This document shows positions 1 to 9,553 of a stretch of 64,000 nt of DNA, piece by piece. The DNA is from Thermothelomyces thermophilus ATCC 42464 (taxonomy: Eukaryota > Ascomycota > Sordariomycetes > Sordariales > Chaetomiaceae): positions 1 to 64,000 of the forward strand of contig NC_016472.1 of NCBI RefSeq assembly GCF_000226095.1. The letters run 5' to 3'. The notes below the pieces were generated by a model. The model worked only from the letters and a program-made list of their open reading frames with translations. It was not told where the DNA came from and searched no databases. Numbering within the stretch: the stretch's first letter is position 1; every line of letters begins with the position of its first letter. The position numbers and the translations under genes are program-made.

Positions 1-124
1 CCCTAACCCTAACCCTAACCCTAACCCTAACCCTAACCCTAACCCTAACCCTAACCCTAACCCTAACCCTAACCCTAACCCTAACCCTAACCCTAACCCT
101 AACCCTAACCCTAACCCTAACCCT
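1..124. repeat. Telomere, (CCCTAA)n
   Basis: Twenty perfect tandem CCCTAA units followed by a partial CCCT. This is the C-rich strand read from the chromosome end inward, so position 1 is at or near a true left chromosome end. TTAGGG telomeres are usual in filamentous ascomycetes. There are no degenerate or subtelomeric satellite units between the array and unique sequence, so the junction at about 124/125 is sharp. Confidence 0.98.
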
Positions 125-125
125 T

Positions 126-356
126 GAGGAAGATCTAAAGCATCACGCCATTCCGTCCGCAAACGGTTTTGGCATTCCCATTCCCAAGTCGGGCGCTTCA
201 TCTCCGGGGATTACTTTCGCATCGGAAACGCATCCCTACGCTACCGACCTGCTGGCGTCAGTTAAGTCGACGCCTCACGAAAAACCAGCAGATAATAAAA
301 GTAGGTCGTCGTCGACAAGGCATTACCAAGAAGAGGAACCTGTAGCAAGCACTTGA
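126..356 (+). pseudogene. Open frame cut by the telomere (possible gene 3' end)
   Basis: A frame of 76 codons is open from the telomere junction to a TGA at 354-356, and it stays open back through the CCCTAA repeat. Its translation is rich in Ser, Pro, Lys and Glu (it ends QEEEPVAST), like the disordered tail of a longer protein. There is no start codon at the left edge. One reading is that a chromosome break inside a gene was healed by telomere addition. A chance open frame of this length is also possible. I do not recognise the protein. Confidence 0.35.
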
Positions 357-1380
357 TGGATATAGATGAAGAAAGATGCGAGGGGTTGTATAGTTAGAGC
401 GCCGCGGCCTGTTTCTCGCTATGAGGATATATGTCTACCACTCTTTTGGAGCTATCCTGCATATAGCTTTCGACAAACTACGCATGTCTTTAAAAAATAT
501 ACGAAGAGATGCGCCTCGATTCTCAAAGCACAGCTTTTACGCCGCATGCCTATAAAAGTCACATTGGTGGGCCCTAAGAGGGATATGCTGAGAGCGAATC
601 GATCAGTTACTCGCTACCTTAATCTTCGCTAACGGTGCCACTATCAATCATGGTGTTAGAAGACCAAGGCCACGGTACACGGTGACACGCTTGATAGAAG
701 CTTCCAATAGGCGACCTTTTTAGGTCCTCTCACCTAGCTCTAATTTGTTGTCAATGTTCGCAGTTCTGCTTAAGGTAATAGGCACTGCCGCGATCTATAG
801 AACAGCTCGCCCGCCCCCCCTCCCTAGAATTCCCTAACATTGGGCTGCACGTTAAGTCGCTATGTCTGCCCTGCCGTCAAATAGCACAGACCTATCTTCC
901 TGGCCGCTTGTCCATTCAGCAGTAGGGCACTGGCGACCGAGCTTTCGAGTTACAAGCGCCGCGACCTTCAACCCGTCACCGTCCCCGATTCGCGCGAAGG
1001 ATGGCAGCGATAGAGTGGAGTAGTTAAGTGAGCTGCAGTTTTGTGTGGTGGACTCACCACCTCCGTCGATTCACGCGCCGAATTTCCGCATGCCGCAAGA
1101 GCCCGTCACCTGATGCATAGGCCCCACCCCTCAATTTTCTAGTTAAGCGAAATCTCTCTCGAGAAGCCATCAACGACCAAGACTCTAAACCCTCATCAAG
1201 CGTTCCCTGATATTCGATTTCCGATTTGCACGCATTTTTCCTAAACTATTACCTTCCCTTCCATTTCACAACATTTTAGACAAAAGTAGGCCACCGAAGT
1301 TAAAACCATCAACATCACGACACCATAACACTCTTAATGAGTCTCGTTTTGCTGAGATAGAATTAAGGGGCAAGCTCAAG
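357..1380. other. Subtelomeric spacer without a supported gene
   Basis: About 1 kb of mixed-composition DNA. A small open frame of 88 codons at 366-632 (+) has no recognisable features and no good start context, so I do not call it. No tandem repeats and no helicase-type subtelomeric gene are visible. The last 100 bases before 1381 are A/C-rich and would serve as the leader of the next gene. Confidence 0.5.
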
Positions 1381-2142
1381 ATGGACCGCCTAAAAGACAT
1401 CCTGCTCTACATTTGGAACTTCCGCTATCTCCCTCTCAAATACCGGTGGTCTCTCATCAAATGGAGGCGCCGCCTCTTGCCGACGAGGAGTGGGCTCGGA
1501 CTTCGAAACGCACTGCGCAATGCCCGCTCACTCAAGAACCCGCCAGTACCACACCCTTACCTGTTCGTCCTCCGGCTCCTCTGGCCCTTCCCAACTTGGT
1601 ACTACCCGGCCGTGCTCCCGCCACCGCCGCGGGAAATCATGGCCAACCCACGCAGGGTCAGCTGCCAGGCCCGCGACCTGATCTATCTCCGCTCAATGCC
1701 GCTCTGGCGGGCGCGCGACACGCCACAACGGTCGTTTTATCGTCTATACGAGGCCCTTTGCGCCGCGGACGAGCACATGATTACCTATGAAACCGAGTAC
1801 TTCTGGCGCCAATCATCACCGCGCTGGGCCACGGCCAACATCCCGGACCCCCAGTGCGAAGACCTAGAGCAGTACGCTGTCATGGCCTCGTTGGCCGAGG
1901 TCTTGGTCAAGTCGTTCATGTGGCGTCTCGAACTCGGTCTGCGGCGCCATGATACAGCGATCATGAACCGCAACGTCGACCCTCCCCCGTTTGTGCCGGA
2001 GGTTTGCCCTTCGTGGACAGCCAAGGTGCCGCCATTGACGGAAAAACTTGCCATAGACCCGGAGGAGGCGGACAGGTACTTCGACAGCCCGTTCCACCAT
2101 CGTAACATCTACACGGCGACCGGCTCATTCTACACAGTCTGA
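1381..2142 (+). CDS. Hypothetical protein, 253 aa
   Basis: An uninterrupted frame of 253 codons from ATG at 1381, preceded by an A/C-rich leader. The N-terminal third is basic (a cluster of Arg/Lys around residues 22-50), followed by a Pro-rich hydrophobic stretch. The C-terminal half (from about residue 115) has the balanced composition of a globular domain with several Trp and acidic residues. An overlapping +3 frame at 1413-1790 also looks protein-like in its Pro/Ala-rich part, so the 5' half may be spliced or frameshifted relative to the 3' half. I do not recognise the family. The C-terminal half is the better-supported coding part. Confidence 0.5.
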   Translation: MDRLKDILLYIWNFRYLPLKYRWSLIKWRRRLLPTRSGLGLRNALRNARSLKNPPVPHPYLFVLRLLWPFPTWYYPAVLPPPPREIMANPRRVSCQARDLIYLRSMPLWRARDTPQRSFYRLYEALCAADEHMITYETEYFWRQSSPRWATANIPDPQCEDLEQYAVMASLAEVLVKSFMWRLELGLRRHDTAIMNRNVDPPPFVPEVCPSWTAKVPPLTEKLAIDPEEADRYFDSPFHHRNIYTATGSFYTV

Positions 2143-2285
2143 TGACAGGCTTGAAATTTCACTCATACCAGACGGCAGGCAAGATCCAGCTGGCTACTAC
2201 ATTCTCAGTGCATGCTGCGGCTACGCGCCAGCAATCAGGGACCTAGGCTAGGTAATGAGGGTGCGTCTCTGCCCGACTGACCCCA

Positions 2286-3118
2286 TTACTTGTCATCACA
2301 TTCTTCAACACCAGATCCACTCATCCTGGGGACCTCGATATTTCCACTTGCCAACTTCGGCATCCATATCATGTCAGCAACGCCCACCTCCCCATACACC
2401 CGCGCGTAGTAATCGGCGACCTCTTGGATGCTAGCATCTGTGGGAGGCACATCAAATCCGTTGAGGTTCAGCTCTCGAATGTATTGGAAGCTGAGCGGGG
2501 CCGCATTGCCGGCAGTCTGCTTGATCAGGCGGACGAGTGCGGCGGCGTCCGAGAGGTCGACGTTCTTCCATTTGCGACGGTCGTCGGCATGCGCAAGGCG
2601 GCGCATCTTACGCTCCAGCACCCAACTTAGGCACCCTGCGTAGATGACGAGGTTGGTGCCCTCGTAGACGGTGATACCCTGCTGCAAACATCTCCACCTG
2701 CTGGTTAAGCCAGTCTGGGGCGTACCCGCCCCTCTCTGCAACCTCCGAGACCGCGTTGTTAAATTCTTCGAGATAGTTATTCGGAGGACGCCGCAATGTT
2801 AGGGTCGAGCATGCAGTCGATGTCGTAGGACGCCTCTCGGTTGTGGCAGACGCGTACGGCGAGGGCGCCGCCGATCGAGATGAGCCGGATCGGCGCGACT
2901 AGCCTCTGGCTAGGCGACTGCCGGGTCATGGCCATCGCTCGCCGATGTCGACGTGGCTTCAGTGCGGTGCTGGCTACCGTAGGTGATTGTCCTTCGAGAT
3001 CATTACTGGCCTCCCATGCCTGCGGCAGAGAGCTGGTTCTGCTGCCGGCGTACGCGGCCTCCCTGTACACTGCCACCCTGTTTCGGTATACACTGTCTGT
3101 CTTATGTTTTAATAACAA
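2286..3118 (-). pseudogene. Broken nucleotidyltransferase-like gene
   Basis: Three minus-strand frames follow one another in the order of one protein. Around 2780-2900 the frame gives ISIGGALAVRV and, soon after, SYDIDCMLD. This resembles the GG...(S/T)xDxD active-site pattern of minimal nucleotidyltransferases. It then hits a stop, but the reading continues in the next frame (YLEEFNNAV...GGYAPDWLNQQVEMF), and after what looks like a small deletion near 2686 it continues in a third frame (GITVYEGTNLVIYAG...ERKMRRL...DAAALVRLI) to a stop at 2286. At least two frame changes mean the gene is probably dead, unless sequencing errors are responsible. Enzyme class is inferred from the motif only. 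The 5' part (2900-3118) is weak and may be noncoding. Confidence 0.6.
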
Positions 3119-3219
3119 CGATCCAAAGCTAGGCCCGGGTTATTTGGGTTCCTTTCATATTACCATTGCGCCAATGATCTCGATGAACCGATGAGCAAGG
3201 GCAACACTTCAAAGCCTTA

Positions 3220-3732
3220 TCAGACATCAGCCGCCTTGCCCTCAGACTCTCCCTCTAACTCTGAGTGCTTACCCTCTGAGTCATTTCCCTCCGAGTCCTC
3301 TCGCTCCGACGCAAACCACTTCCCAACCCCTGCCGTGGCAGCACCCACCACACCAACAGCCTGGATGGCCCCATTCACGACTGCGGCACCAGCTCCACCC
3401 GCACCTGCACACTGGAGAGTCGCAAACGCGCTCCCAGCAGCAACGTTCCCAATCATGCTCTGGACGCTAGCAGCAATTGAACCTGGATTTATTTAGAGAG
3501 GAACGTAAGTCAATAATGCCAATTCGTCTCCCAGCCGGTTGCCGACCAGAGCAGAAACTCGGAAGTCGACTGAGGGAGAACACGAACCTGCGGCGACACC
3601 TTTGGCTCCAAAGCCAATAGCGCCCAGTGCGGGGACAGCAACGATCTGAGGAGCCAGAACGAGCACGGCGACGCCCGCGACATATGCGGTTGTGCTCGGG
3701 TTGCTGGCTAGGAGCTTTGTCACTTTGTCCAT
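3220..3732 (-). CDS. ISG12/IFI6-family small membrane protein, two exons
   Basis: Spliced gene on the minus strand: exon 1 3732-3588, a 105-bp intron 3587-3483 (GTTCGT...CAG), exon 2 3482-3220; 135 aa. The junction is phase-consistent and rebuilds a continuous Gly/Ala-rich hydrophobic domain: AYVAGVAVLVLAPQIV, then GAIGFGAKGVAAG | SIAASVQSMIGNVAAGSAF, then ATLQCAGAGGAGA. This matches the ISG12 (IFI6/IFI27, 6-16) family, which is known in animals as interferon-induced mitochondrial or ER membrane proteins and is also widespread, with unknown role, in fungi. Two to three membrane-spanning helices are expected. The C-terminal tail is Ser/Glu-rich and disordered (EDSEGNDSEGKHSELEGE). The upstream minus frame at 3798-4001 is not needed for this protein. 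Confidence 0.8.
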
Positions 3733-3797
3733 TCGAGGTTGTTGTAGATGAATAGAATCTAGTTCGAAGAGTCGCGTTCAAAACAGTTACTCTAACG

Positions 3798-4001
3798 TTA
3801 TAGAATTGAAGTCAGGGAATGGGAGAAGAAAATACCTTGAGGAGAGGAAAAAGCGGGCTCGGTGGCACATTCCCGGCTGTAGGCCTCACCACAGCTTTGT
3901 GCCACCGTAGTTGCCGTTTGCGCGACCGTTTGCTCCGTAGTTTTCGGATTGCACAGATCCAAGCTTGGATACTTACATTGGCCACCGCTAAATGTATACA
4001 A
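3798..4001 (-). CDS. Possible small Cys-containing hypothetical ORF
   Basis: A 67-codon minus-strand frame with four cysteines in its first 50 residues (GGQCKYPSLDLC, SCGEAYSREC). There is no signal peptide at the present start, and a GTATTT donor-like site near 3834 could end an exon. It lies just 5' of the ISG12-family gene on the same strand. It may be a small secreted protein exon or chance, so support is weak. Confidence 0.2.
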   Translation of the reverse strand: MYTFSGGQCKYPSLDLCNPKTTEQTVAQTATTVAQSCGEAYSRECATEPAFSSPQGIFFSHSLTSIL

Positions 4002-4222
4002 ACTGGCTGGACTTCAGCTCACCAAAATCGTGTATGAGTGAAGGCGGCATGCTCCAGATCGTCCTTGCGTTTGCAGGCAACGCGTAGAATTAGACTGTCG
4101 GGGGGGATCCGGCTCGGAGACTCGTTGCCTGACTTTCGAGAAGCTTCCCGGGCATCAGACATGGTGGCAGGATTGCCACTTCCAGGTCCGATGGAGAATG
4201 AATTAATTTAGGATAACAACGC

Positions 4223-4381
4223 TCATGGCAATACCCGGCCGTCTCCAACCCGCACAGAATCCATTGCTCCCCCGCAACCTTCGACGGCCGTAGTTACAAA
4301 GCACGCGTCCGCTCTCTCCTTGATGTGATTACCCACGACACGGCAGACATTGATCTCGACTTTGCCTAAGTCTATAAACAT
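4223..4381 (-). CDS. Possible short ORF or gene remnant
   Basis: A 52-codon minus-strand frame starting MFIDLGKVEINVCRVVG with protein-like composition, ending at TGA 4223. The frame is also open upstream for about 12 codons. No family recognised. It sits between two other doubtful small frames in a stretch that looks like a decayed subtelomeric gene. Confidence 0.22.
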   Translation of the reverse strand: MFIDLGKVEINVCRVVGNHIKERADACFVTTAVEGCGGAMDSVRVGDGRVLP

Positions 4382-4504
4382 GCGTAACGGGCCGAGGCTG
4401 CCACTATTGATTGAAACACCTGGCCGCTGTCCGACGAGCTGTCAGAAAGAAATCTCTATCAATAATTACGCACCCCTTTCGCAATGTAGAGAAATCGTGT
4501 ATAT

Positions 4505-4717
4505 TTAAGCGATGAACGTGCTTTTTTTCGAAAGATGGTGTCCCCGACGGAGGTATTGTAGGAATCGCGATAAATCTCGCCTGGTCAGGTCCCTGAGCTT
4601 GCTTTCCCAGTTATTGACGGCATCGTTGGCGCAGAATTGCTTCCACTGCTCTCTAACTTTATCCACGGCTTCTTCTGTGAACATGTTCCTTCTTTTGTAC
4701 GCATTTTCTAAAGACAT
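4505..4717 (-). CDS. Small hypothetical protein, 70 aa
   Basis: Minus-strand frame of 70 codons, starting MSLENAYKRR and helical and charged throughout (EEAVDKVREQWKQF, LRDLTRRDLSRFLQYLR). The composition and helix pattern are more protein-like than the neighbouring frames. It could be a complete small protein or the first exon of a longer decayed gene. No domain recognised. The diverged LTR-like fragment lies about 150 bp upstream. Confidence 0.4.
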   Translation of the reverse strand: MSLENAYKRRNMFTEEAVDKVREQWKQFCANDAVNNWESKLRDLTRRDLSRFLQYLRRGHHLSKKSTFIA

Positions 4718-4871
4718 TGATTGGACGGGAAGAGATGTTTGTGTGCAGGAAGTAATTAAAGTTGAGGAGAGGCGGGCTGGGGAGGTAGTAGAGAGGTGAA
4801 AATGGGAAGAGCAGAAGAGGATCGAAGGGCACAGGCTTACTAGCAGGTGGATTGAAGGTCTGAAAGATGCC

Positions 4872-5001
4872 TTGTTAAGCTATCTACAAAAACAACGAGT
4901 GTATATTTATAGATAAAGGAAATGGCCAAAGCGTTCGTGAGCGTGCCACACGCTGTGGCTAGCGTGTGGCTAGCGCTCTAGAAGCTCTAGCGCTTCTGAC
5001 A
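4872..5001 (-). repeat. Diverged solo-LTR-like fragment related to the copia LTR
   Basis: The reverse complement of this stretch begins TGTCAGAAGC and goes on through a short hairpin (AGCGCTAGAGCTTC), a GCCACACGC block, the TTTATCTATAAATA box and TAGATAGCTTAACAAGGC, in the same order as the 215-bp LTRs at 7377 and 40390. Similarity fades left of about 4872 and may extend to about 4780. No internal element sequence or clear target duplication is seen. It is an old, isolated LTR relic of the copia family or a close relative, in the opposite orientation. Confidence 0.6.
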
Positions 5002-5329
5002 ACATGTCTTGGGGAAAGTCTGGGGATTTGTTCGCTTTCTAGGGGCTTTCTGCTTGGACACCTTTTGGCAGACAGCCTGGCCGCAATGCGTTAGCGACCG
5101 TTTTTCACATCGGAAGCCTGGATTGACCCTGCCAGTGCCGACAAGCCCACAGTGGCCAGAGGCATAGGTAAATGTGCGTGGGTGTGATGGAGATCGTGTT
5201 GAACGCGCTAATAGACGAGGCACACCCAGGCCATGATGGAATGACCCCGAATCATAAGGTATCCAATGCGGGAGGGCGGTTACATATTTGATCTAGGAGG
5301 GAAGTATAGGCGCCAAGTAAATATCCTCA

Positions 5330-6385
5330 TCATTCTCGATTGTTGAAGAACCCTCCTCTCCGAGCAGCCTCCGGTAGCTCGGCTGGCTGGCTCTTGCCTT
5401 CAGCGCTCGATCTCCACAGGATCTGAGCCTGTTCACACCATCGGAAATGTTCCAAAAAGGAATCTTGCGCATATACCTTGTCGCGAGCCTCGAATGCCCA
5501 TTTCTCACCCCTGGAGCCGATGATGTCTTTTTCGAGAGCGAGTTGACACCCAGCACACGACATTTCGTACTCGACTCTACCGGTTCGTCTATCATAATAA
5601 GGAAGTGCGCATGCCCCCATAAAGTTGAACTTTCGATTTCGTCCCCAGTTCGCCGGCTGTGCCTGCGCCGCCGCTGCATGTGGTTGCTGTCCGGAAACCA
5701 ATTTGGCCTGATGAACAGAGACAACCGTAATACGAGATTTGTGTACGGACTCCTCCATCGAATAGATGCCAGGTAAAGTTTTGAACGACCTCAGTCGTCC
5801 CAATTCGGCCTTGGTCAAGTGGAATTGCTTCCGGATACCGGCAAGGGTTTGCACTTGGGTTTCCAGAGCGCCTTGGAGGCATGCAAAACAGCATCGAGTC
5901 CAGGTCAGGAGGGATACGAACCCGCCAAATTCGCCGCAAAGAGTGCAAGCCTTGGTACACAGTGCGTGGTAAAAGTCGAGCAGAGAAATGCCGATGGCGA
6001 GTCGTGTTCGTAACAAGGCGCAGAGCAGGTTAAGTCCATGCGAGACCACCATCTGATATTGATGGAGAGAGTCTACAGTCTGTCTCGAACTGAGATTTAC
6101 TTGCCGAAAGTTGAAGAGAGAGCGTATGTCCAGATGTAATAATACGTCATGCAAGAGCTCGAGGGGTAGCCGACAGAGGGAGCCGAGTCCCGTGTCAGGA
6201 GTCCGCGGGAAGGGTGTTGCTATCGACGGACGAATGCCGACGTGTTCGCGAGGCGAGAACCATATAACGGAGCGACAGTAGTCTTTGCGATGGTAGGCAG
6301 CGGCTCGAACAATGGCGTCGGTCTGGTCCTCGCGGAAGCGGTATTCGGTGACGGAGCGATATCCACGAGGCAGAAAGGCAGCCAT
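5330..6385 (-). CDS. F-box protein, 351 aa
   Basis: A single long minus-strand frame of 351 codons with no intron needed. Residues about 70-110 form an F-box (LCRLPLELLHDVLLHLDIRS, then a FRQVN segment), the module that docks substrate receptors onto Skp1 in SCF ubiquitin ligases. Downstream is a Cys cluster (C147, C150, C165, C166, C169) and a later SCAGCQ pair near 280, an arrangement I recognise from a large fungal F-box family where these cysteines may bind zinc. The C-terminal part is aromatic and charged. F-box genes are expanded and fast-evolving in filamentous ascomycetes and common near chromosome ends. Substrate unknown. ATG at 6385 is the first in frame and gives the usual 65-70 residue lead before the F-box. 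Confidence 0.8.
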   Translation of the reverse strand: MAAFLPRGYRSVTEYRFREDQTDAIVRAAAYHRKDYCRSVIWFSPREHVGIRPSIATPFPRTPDTGLGSLCRLPLELLHDVLLHLDIRSLFNFRQVNLSSRQTVDSLHQYQMVVSHGLNLLCALLRTRLAIGISLLDFYHALCTKACTLCGEFGGFVSLLTWTRCCFACLQGALETQVQTLAGIRKQFHLTKAELGRLRSFKTLPGIYSMEESVHKSRITVVSVHQAKLVSGQQPHAAAAQAQPANWGRNRKFNFMGACALPYYDRRTGRVEYEMSCAGCQLALEKDIIGSRGEKWAFEARDKVYAQDSFLEHFRWCEQAQILWRSSAEGKSQPAELPEAARRGGFFNNRE

Positions 6386-7111
6386 TGCCGGCGTTTGTCG
6401 GTCCGCTTGAGTAAAAGAGAGGCGCGAATCTCAGTAGGCGTCGTTGGTAGGTGACGATCTGGACGATGGGGCGCTAGATCGCGTTTGTACTTGTTTGCCC
6501 CCTGTCATGGTATGGTCCGCGAGTCTCGTCGAACTTGACAGCGGCTGCTCGAAACGCAGACGTAGAGTGCCGCCCTCTCTGTATGGTGCTGCGTTTGGCT
6601 CGTCTCTGCAGCCCGGACGCGCCTGAGATTCCAATTCGGGGCAATACCAAGTTCAACTTCGGATACACCCACCTGGAGAAGGTCAAGAGGCTTTCCACTT
6701 GAGTGAATTCAGCGCCGTGCCGACACAGGCGACTCATTGGGGTCCGAGTGACCCAAGGGGGAGGCTAGCGGCAGAGGCACAAATTTCAGGCCCGCAGACG
6801 CGAGTAGCGTGCAGCACTTCGTGGAATGATGGAATGAGGGGAGAGATCGGTAGTGACAGCTGAGGGCAGGTGTCACAAGCATCGGAATGCGGTCGGGGTC
6901 GATAGGGCCGCGCTAGTGAGGCACGTGATTGGATGGCAAATCCAACGGGGTGGCTTTGACCATGTCCCCTCAACAACCTCCTTGTGCCACCGTATGCTCA
7001 GACATGTGACCAGTATGGGAACATGGAAGAGAATGTCCGCGGCCGGACAAGGCCACCGCCAAACCGTGTAGCAAACCAAAGCCGCCGACCAGCTACCCCG
7101 TACGCAGGCCA
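6386..7111. other. Spacer without a supported gene
   Basis: About 725 bases holding only overlapping short frames on both strands, none convincing. The left part should contain the promoter of the minus-strand F-box gene. The right part may hold the 3' end, or further exons, of the split host gene whose fragment ends at 7112. Confidence 0.5.
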
Positions 7112-7376
7112 CTATAGCCAATCAGCGGTTTTGTTCGATTCGCTCATCCTTGGGCTTCCCTGCCCGGGAACTAGCGTCTCTCGAGAACGTGATAGACAGA
7201 TGGCACTTTGGTTAGTTCTTCGTACCGTATTGGGTAGCAAACGCTCTAGATTCATCATGACCTGCTCGATAAATGTGCCAAAACCGTGAATGAAATCGTC
7301 ATCCTCGTCTGCCACAGACACTTTGGCGAATTCGGGCTTCTGCCAAACCTTAAGGGTCTAGATAATGTTCTCTAAT
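7112..7376 (-). pseudogene. 3' fragment of a host gene split by the copia insertion
   Basis: Minus-strand coding sequence that begins at the target-duplication base next to the 5' LTR. It reads KVWQKPEFAKVSVADEDDDF, then IHGFGTFIEQVMMNLERLLP, clearly protein-like. It is in frame with the fragment ending at 40605 once one CTAAT copy is discounted: the joint codons read GEL|ENII. An in-frame TAG at 7358-7360 is a CAG with one C-to-T change in a CpA context, the RIP preference, so it may be mutation leaking out of the repeat. A GTACGA donor at 7225 could end the exon; otherwise the frame runs to a stop at 7112. Function unknown. Confidence 0.65.
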
Positions 7377-7591
7377 TGTCAGAAGCTGTAGAGCTTCTAA
7401 GAGTATTAGCCACATACGTGCCACAGCGTATAAGGCGTCGTTGCCAACGCATTAGCCAGTTCCTTTGTCTATAAATATTAGTCGTTTTGTCTCCTTTATA
7501 GATAGTTTAATAAGGCACTATCTCCTTCGTATAGCCACCCACTACGGGCACTGCTTTCAACACTCTAGGAAGCTCATCACTACGTTCGGCA
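7377..7591 (+). repeat. 5' LTR of the copia element
   Basis: 215-bp repeat that pairs with 40390-40604. Both contain a near-palindromic AGAAGCTGTAGAGCTTCT at the start, a TTTGTCTATAAATATTAG TATA-like box and a common end at ...TTCGGCA. Differences between the two copies are mostly C/T and G/A transitions, as RIP would give. The following bases GTTATAAGCC are in the primer-binding-site position. Confidence 0.9.
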
Positions 7592-8707
7592 GTTATAAGC
7601 CTAGCGCCTTGACTACTCCTCTGCCGACGCATCTTCAATACTAATGGTAGCTTCTTTCTTCGGTTACGAACTCTCTTACCCTGCTTCTATACGCTTTCGA
7701 CGACACGTCCATTATATCCGAGATCCTAGTCAAGACTTCTACACGCCTTATAGGGCCTAGTTCCTAGAACTCGTGGTATATTAAACTGTAGTCGTAGGCT
7801 AAATTTGCTGGTATATAGGGATTTGTCGACCCTGATGGCGACCGTGAGCTAGATCTAGAAGTTCCGTAGCGCCTAACCTATAAGTAAGCTAGAGATAACC
7901 TTATCCTAGCTTCCTAGGAGCAGCTCTAAGAAGGATTGTTGCCCTCGATGTCTATAGATTTGATGCCTTCTGATGTAGCTATCGTAGCCAAATTCGTGTA
8001 ACTATAAGACTCCTTTTACAAAGATATTATATATATTATAGACGTTAGTAAGTAGATAGGATAGTTATAACGCTAGCTAGTATATACCGTGGATCCTAAA
8101 CTCTATAAAGCTATAAAAGTATATAGAAAGAAGGATATTAACCCTATTAAAGGGATTATCTAGGCGCTTTGCTCTATATTTACGCTATCTATTATAACGC
8201 TCTATATAATAGTTATAGTATAATATATAACTAGTCTTAATATAGCTAAGTGTTTAGGAGTCAATCTATAGCGCTAGATTTGTAACTTTAATGTTACCTT
8301 CTAATAAGCTATTTAATACGATATCTTAGAAGTATAGGGTATACGAGGACTTTATACCTTTCTTAATATTATTACTATACGTATCCTACTAACCTAGGTA
8401 GCGAATAAAAGAATAGAAATCGAGCTTGCTAATAGTATAGAATAGCTATTTCCGGAGCTTAGTACCCTTATTATAATAGCTAAAATCCCAATTAATAATA
8501 ACATATAACCTAAAGTCTCTTAGAAGTATAGAATCTTCTTAATAACTTATATACCAATACTTTCTATAGCTTAAAAGAGTAGTAAGGGGAGAGGTAGAGA
8601 CTTATATACTTAGTAATATAATATAAGATATCCCTATAAGTGTCTAAGATATCTATAGGATCTAGTAGACTATTACATATTTAAATAAGCTATCTATAGT
8701 AACGAGT
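7592..8707 (+). mobile_element. 5' body remnant of the copia element (gag side)
   Basis: About 1.1 kb of TA-rich sequence between the 5' LTR and the insertion point of element D. By position it is the leader and gag/protease side of the copia element. It is too decayed for me to recognise domains by eye. Confidence 0.6.
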
Positions 8708-9553
8708 TATAATGTGCTAGCCTTATAGCAACTATAGATAAGCGTATAATATTCTATTTAACTACCTTAGAGAGGAAAAAGAGAAAGAATATAAGAGTTA
8801 TATAGAGGGGCGCCTTTTAAGTGTATACGTTGTAACCTAGGTAGGGCCCGGTTAGGCTCTAGGTCGGGCCCTAACTAGGCCTTGGCCGCGTATCCACTAG
8901 ACGAGTTACGAATGAGCAATGAACGCTCCGCGGACCCGTAGGGCATAGGTAAGTAGGGCAGGGTAGGTCTGTTCCGTGCCTAGGTAAAGCCCGGGCATTA
9001 TCTAGCCTAGGTATAGCCTGGGCCTATAATATACCCCCCCTCTTTTTTTTTCACGGTCGCCAGGCCGACCTGCCCCGCATCGCGCCCTATATATCGGTCC
9101 TATAAGCAGGTTCCGTGCCTTCCTTTCTTTATCGCCATAATAATATGACCTATGTATACAATGGCGTATTATACGCGAACAGGTAGCTGTTCAAGTTCGG
9201 ATGAAACCCGTACCTCCTTCCCTTTGTTATTAGAATAACGCGATCCGCGCGTATAGTAGTAAGTCATGTATGTAATAAGTAGTCTACCTGAGCCTGGCGT
9301 GCTCCCCTATTGCCTTCCTCTTATACCTATAAATACCCCCTTTTTTTCCCTCCTCCTCTTAATTTTTTCTTACCTATAACTAACTCTCCTCTTCTATACC
9401 CTCTAACCGCCCCTGCCTCCTATAACTATACTTGCTACCTATACCCCTATTATACCCTTAAGTTTTTTTTTTTTTAGTATCTATCTAGTATATTGATAGC
9501 TATTAGTTTACTTAGTAATAGTAGTAATAGTTACTACTCTAGTAATGATAAAA

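Noticed and set aside
1413-1790. Alternative 125-codon frame overlapping the 253-aa hypothetical gene
   Set aside because: Pro/Ala-rich and possibly a real first part if spliced, but I found no convincing splice pair, so it is only mentioned under the longer frame.
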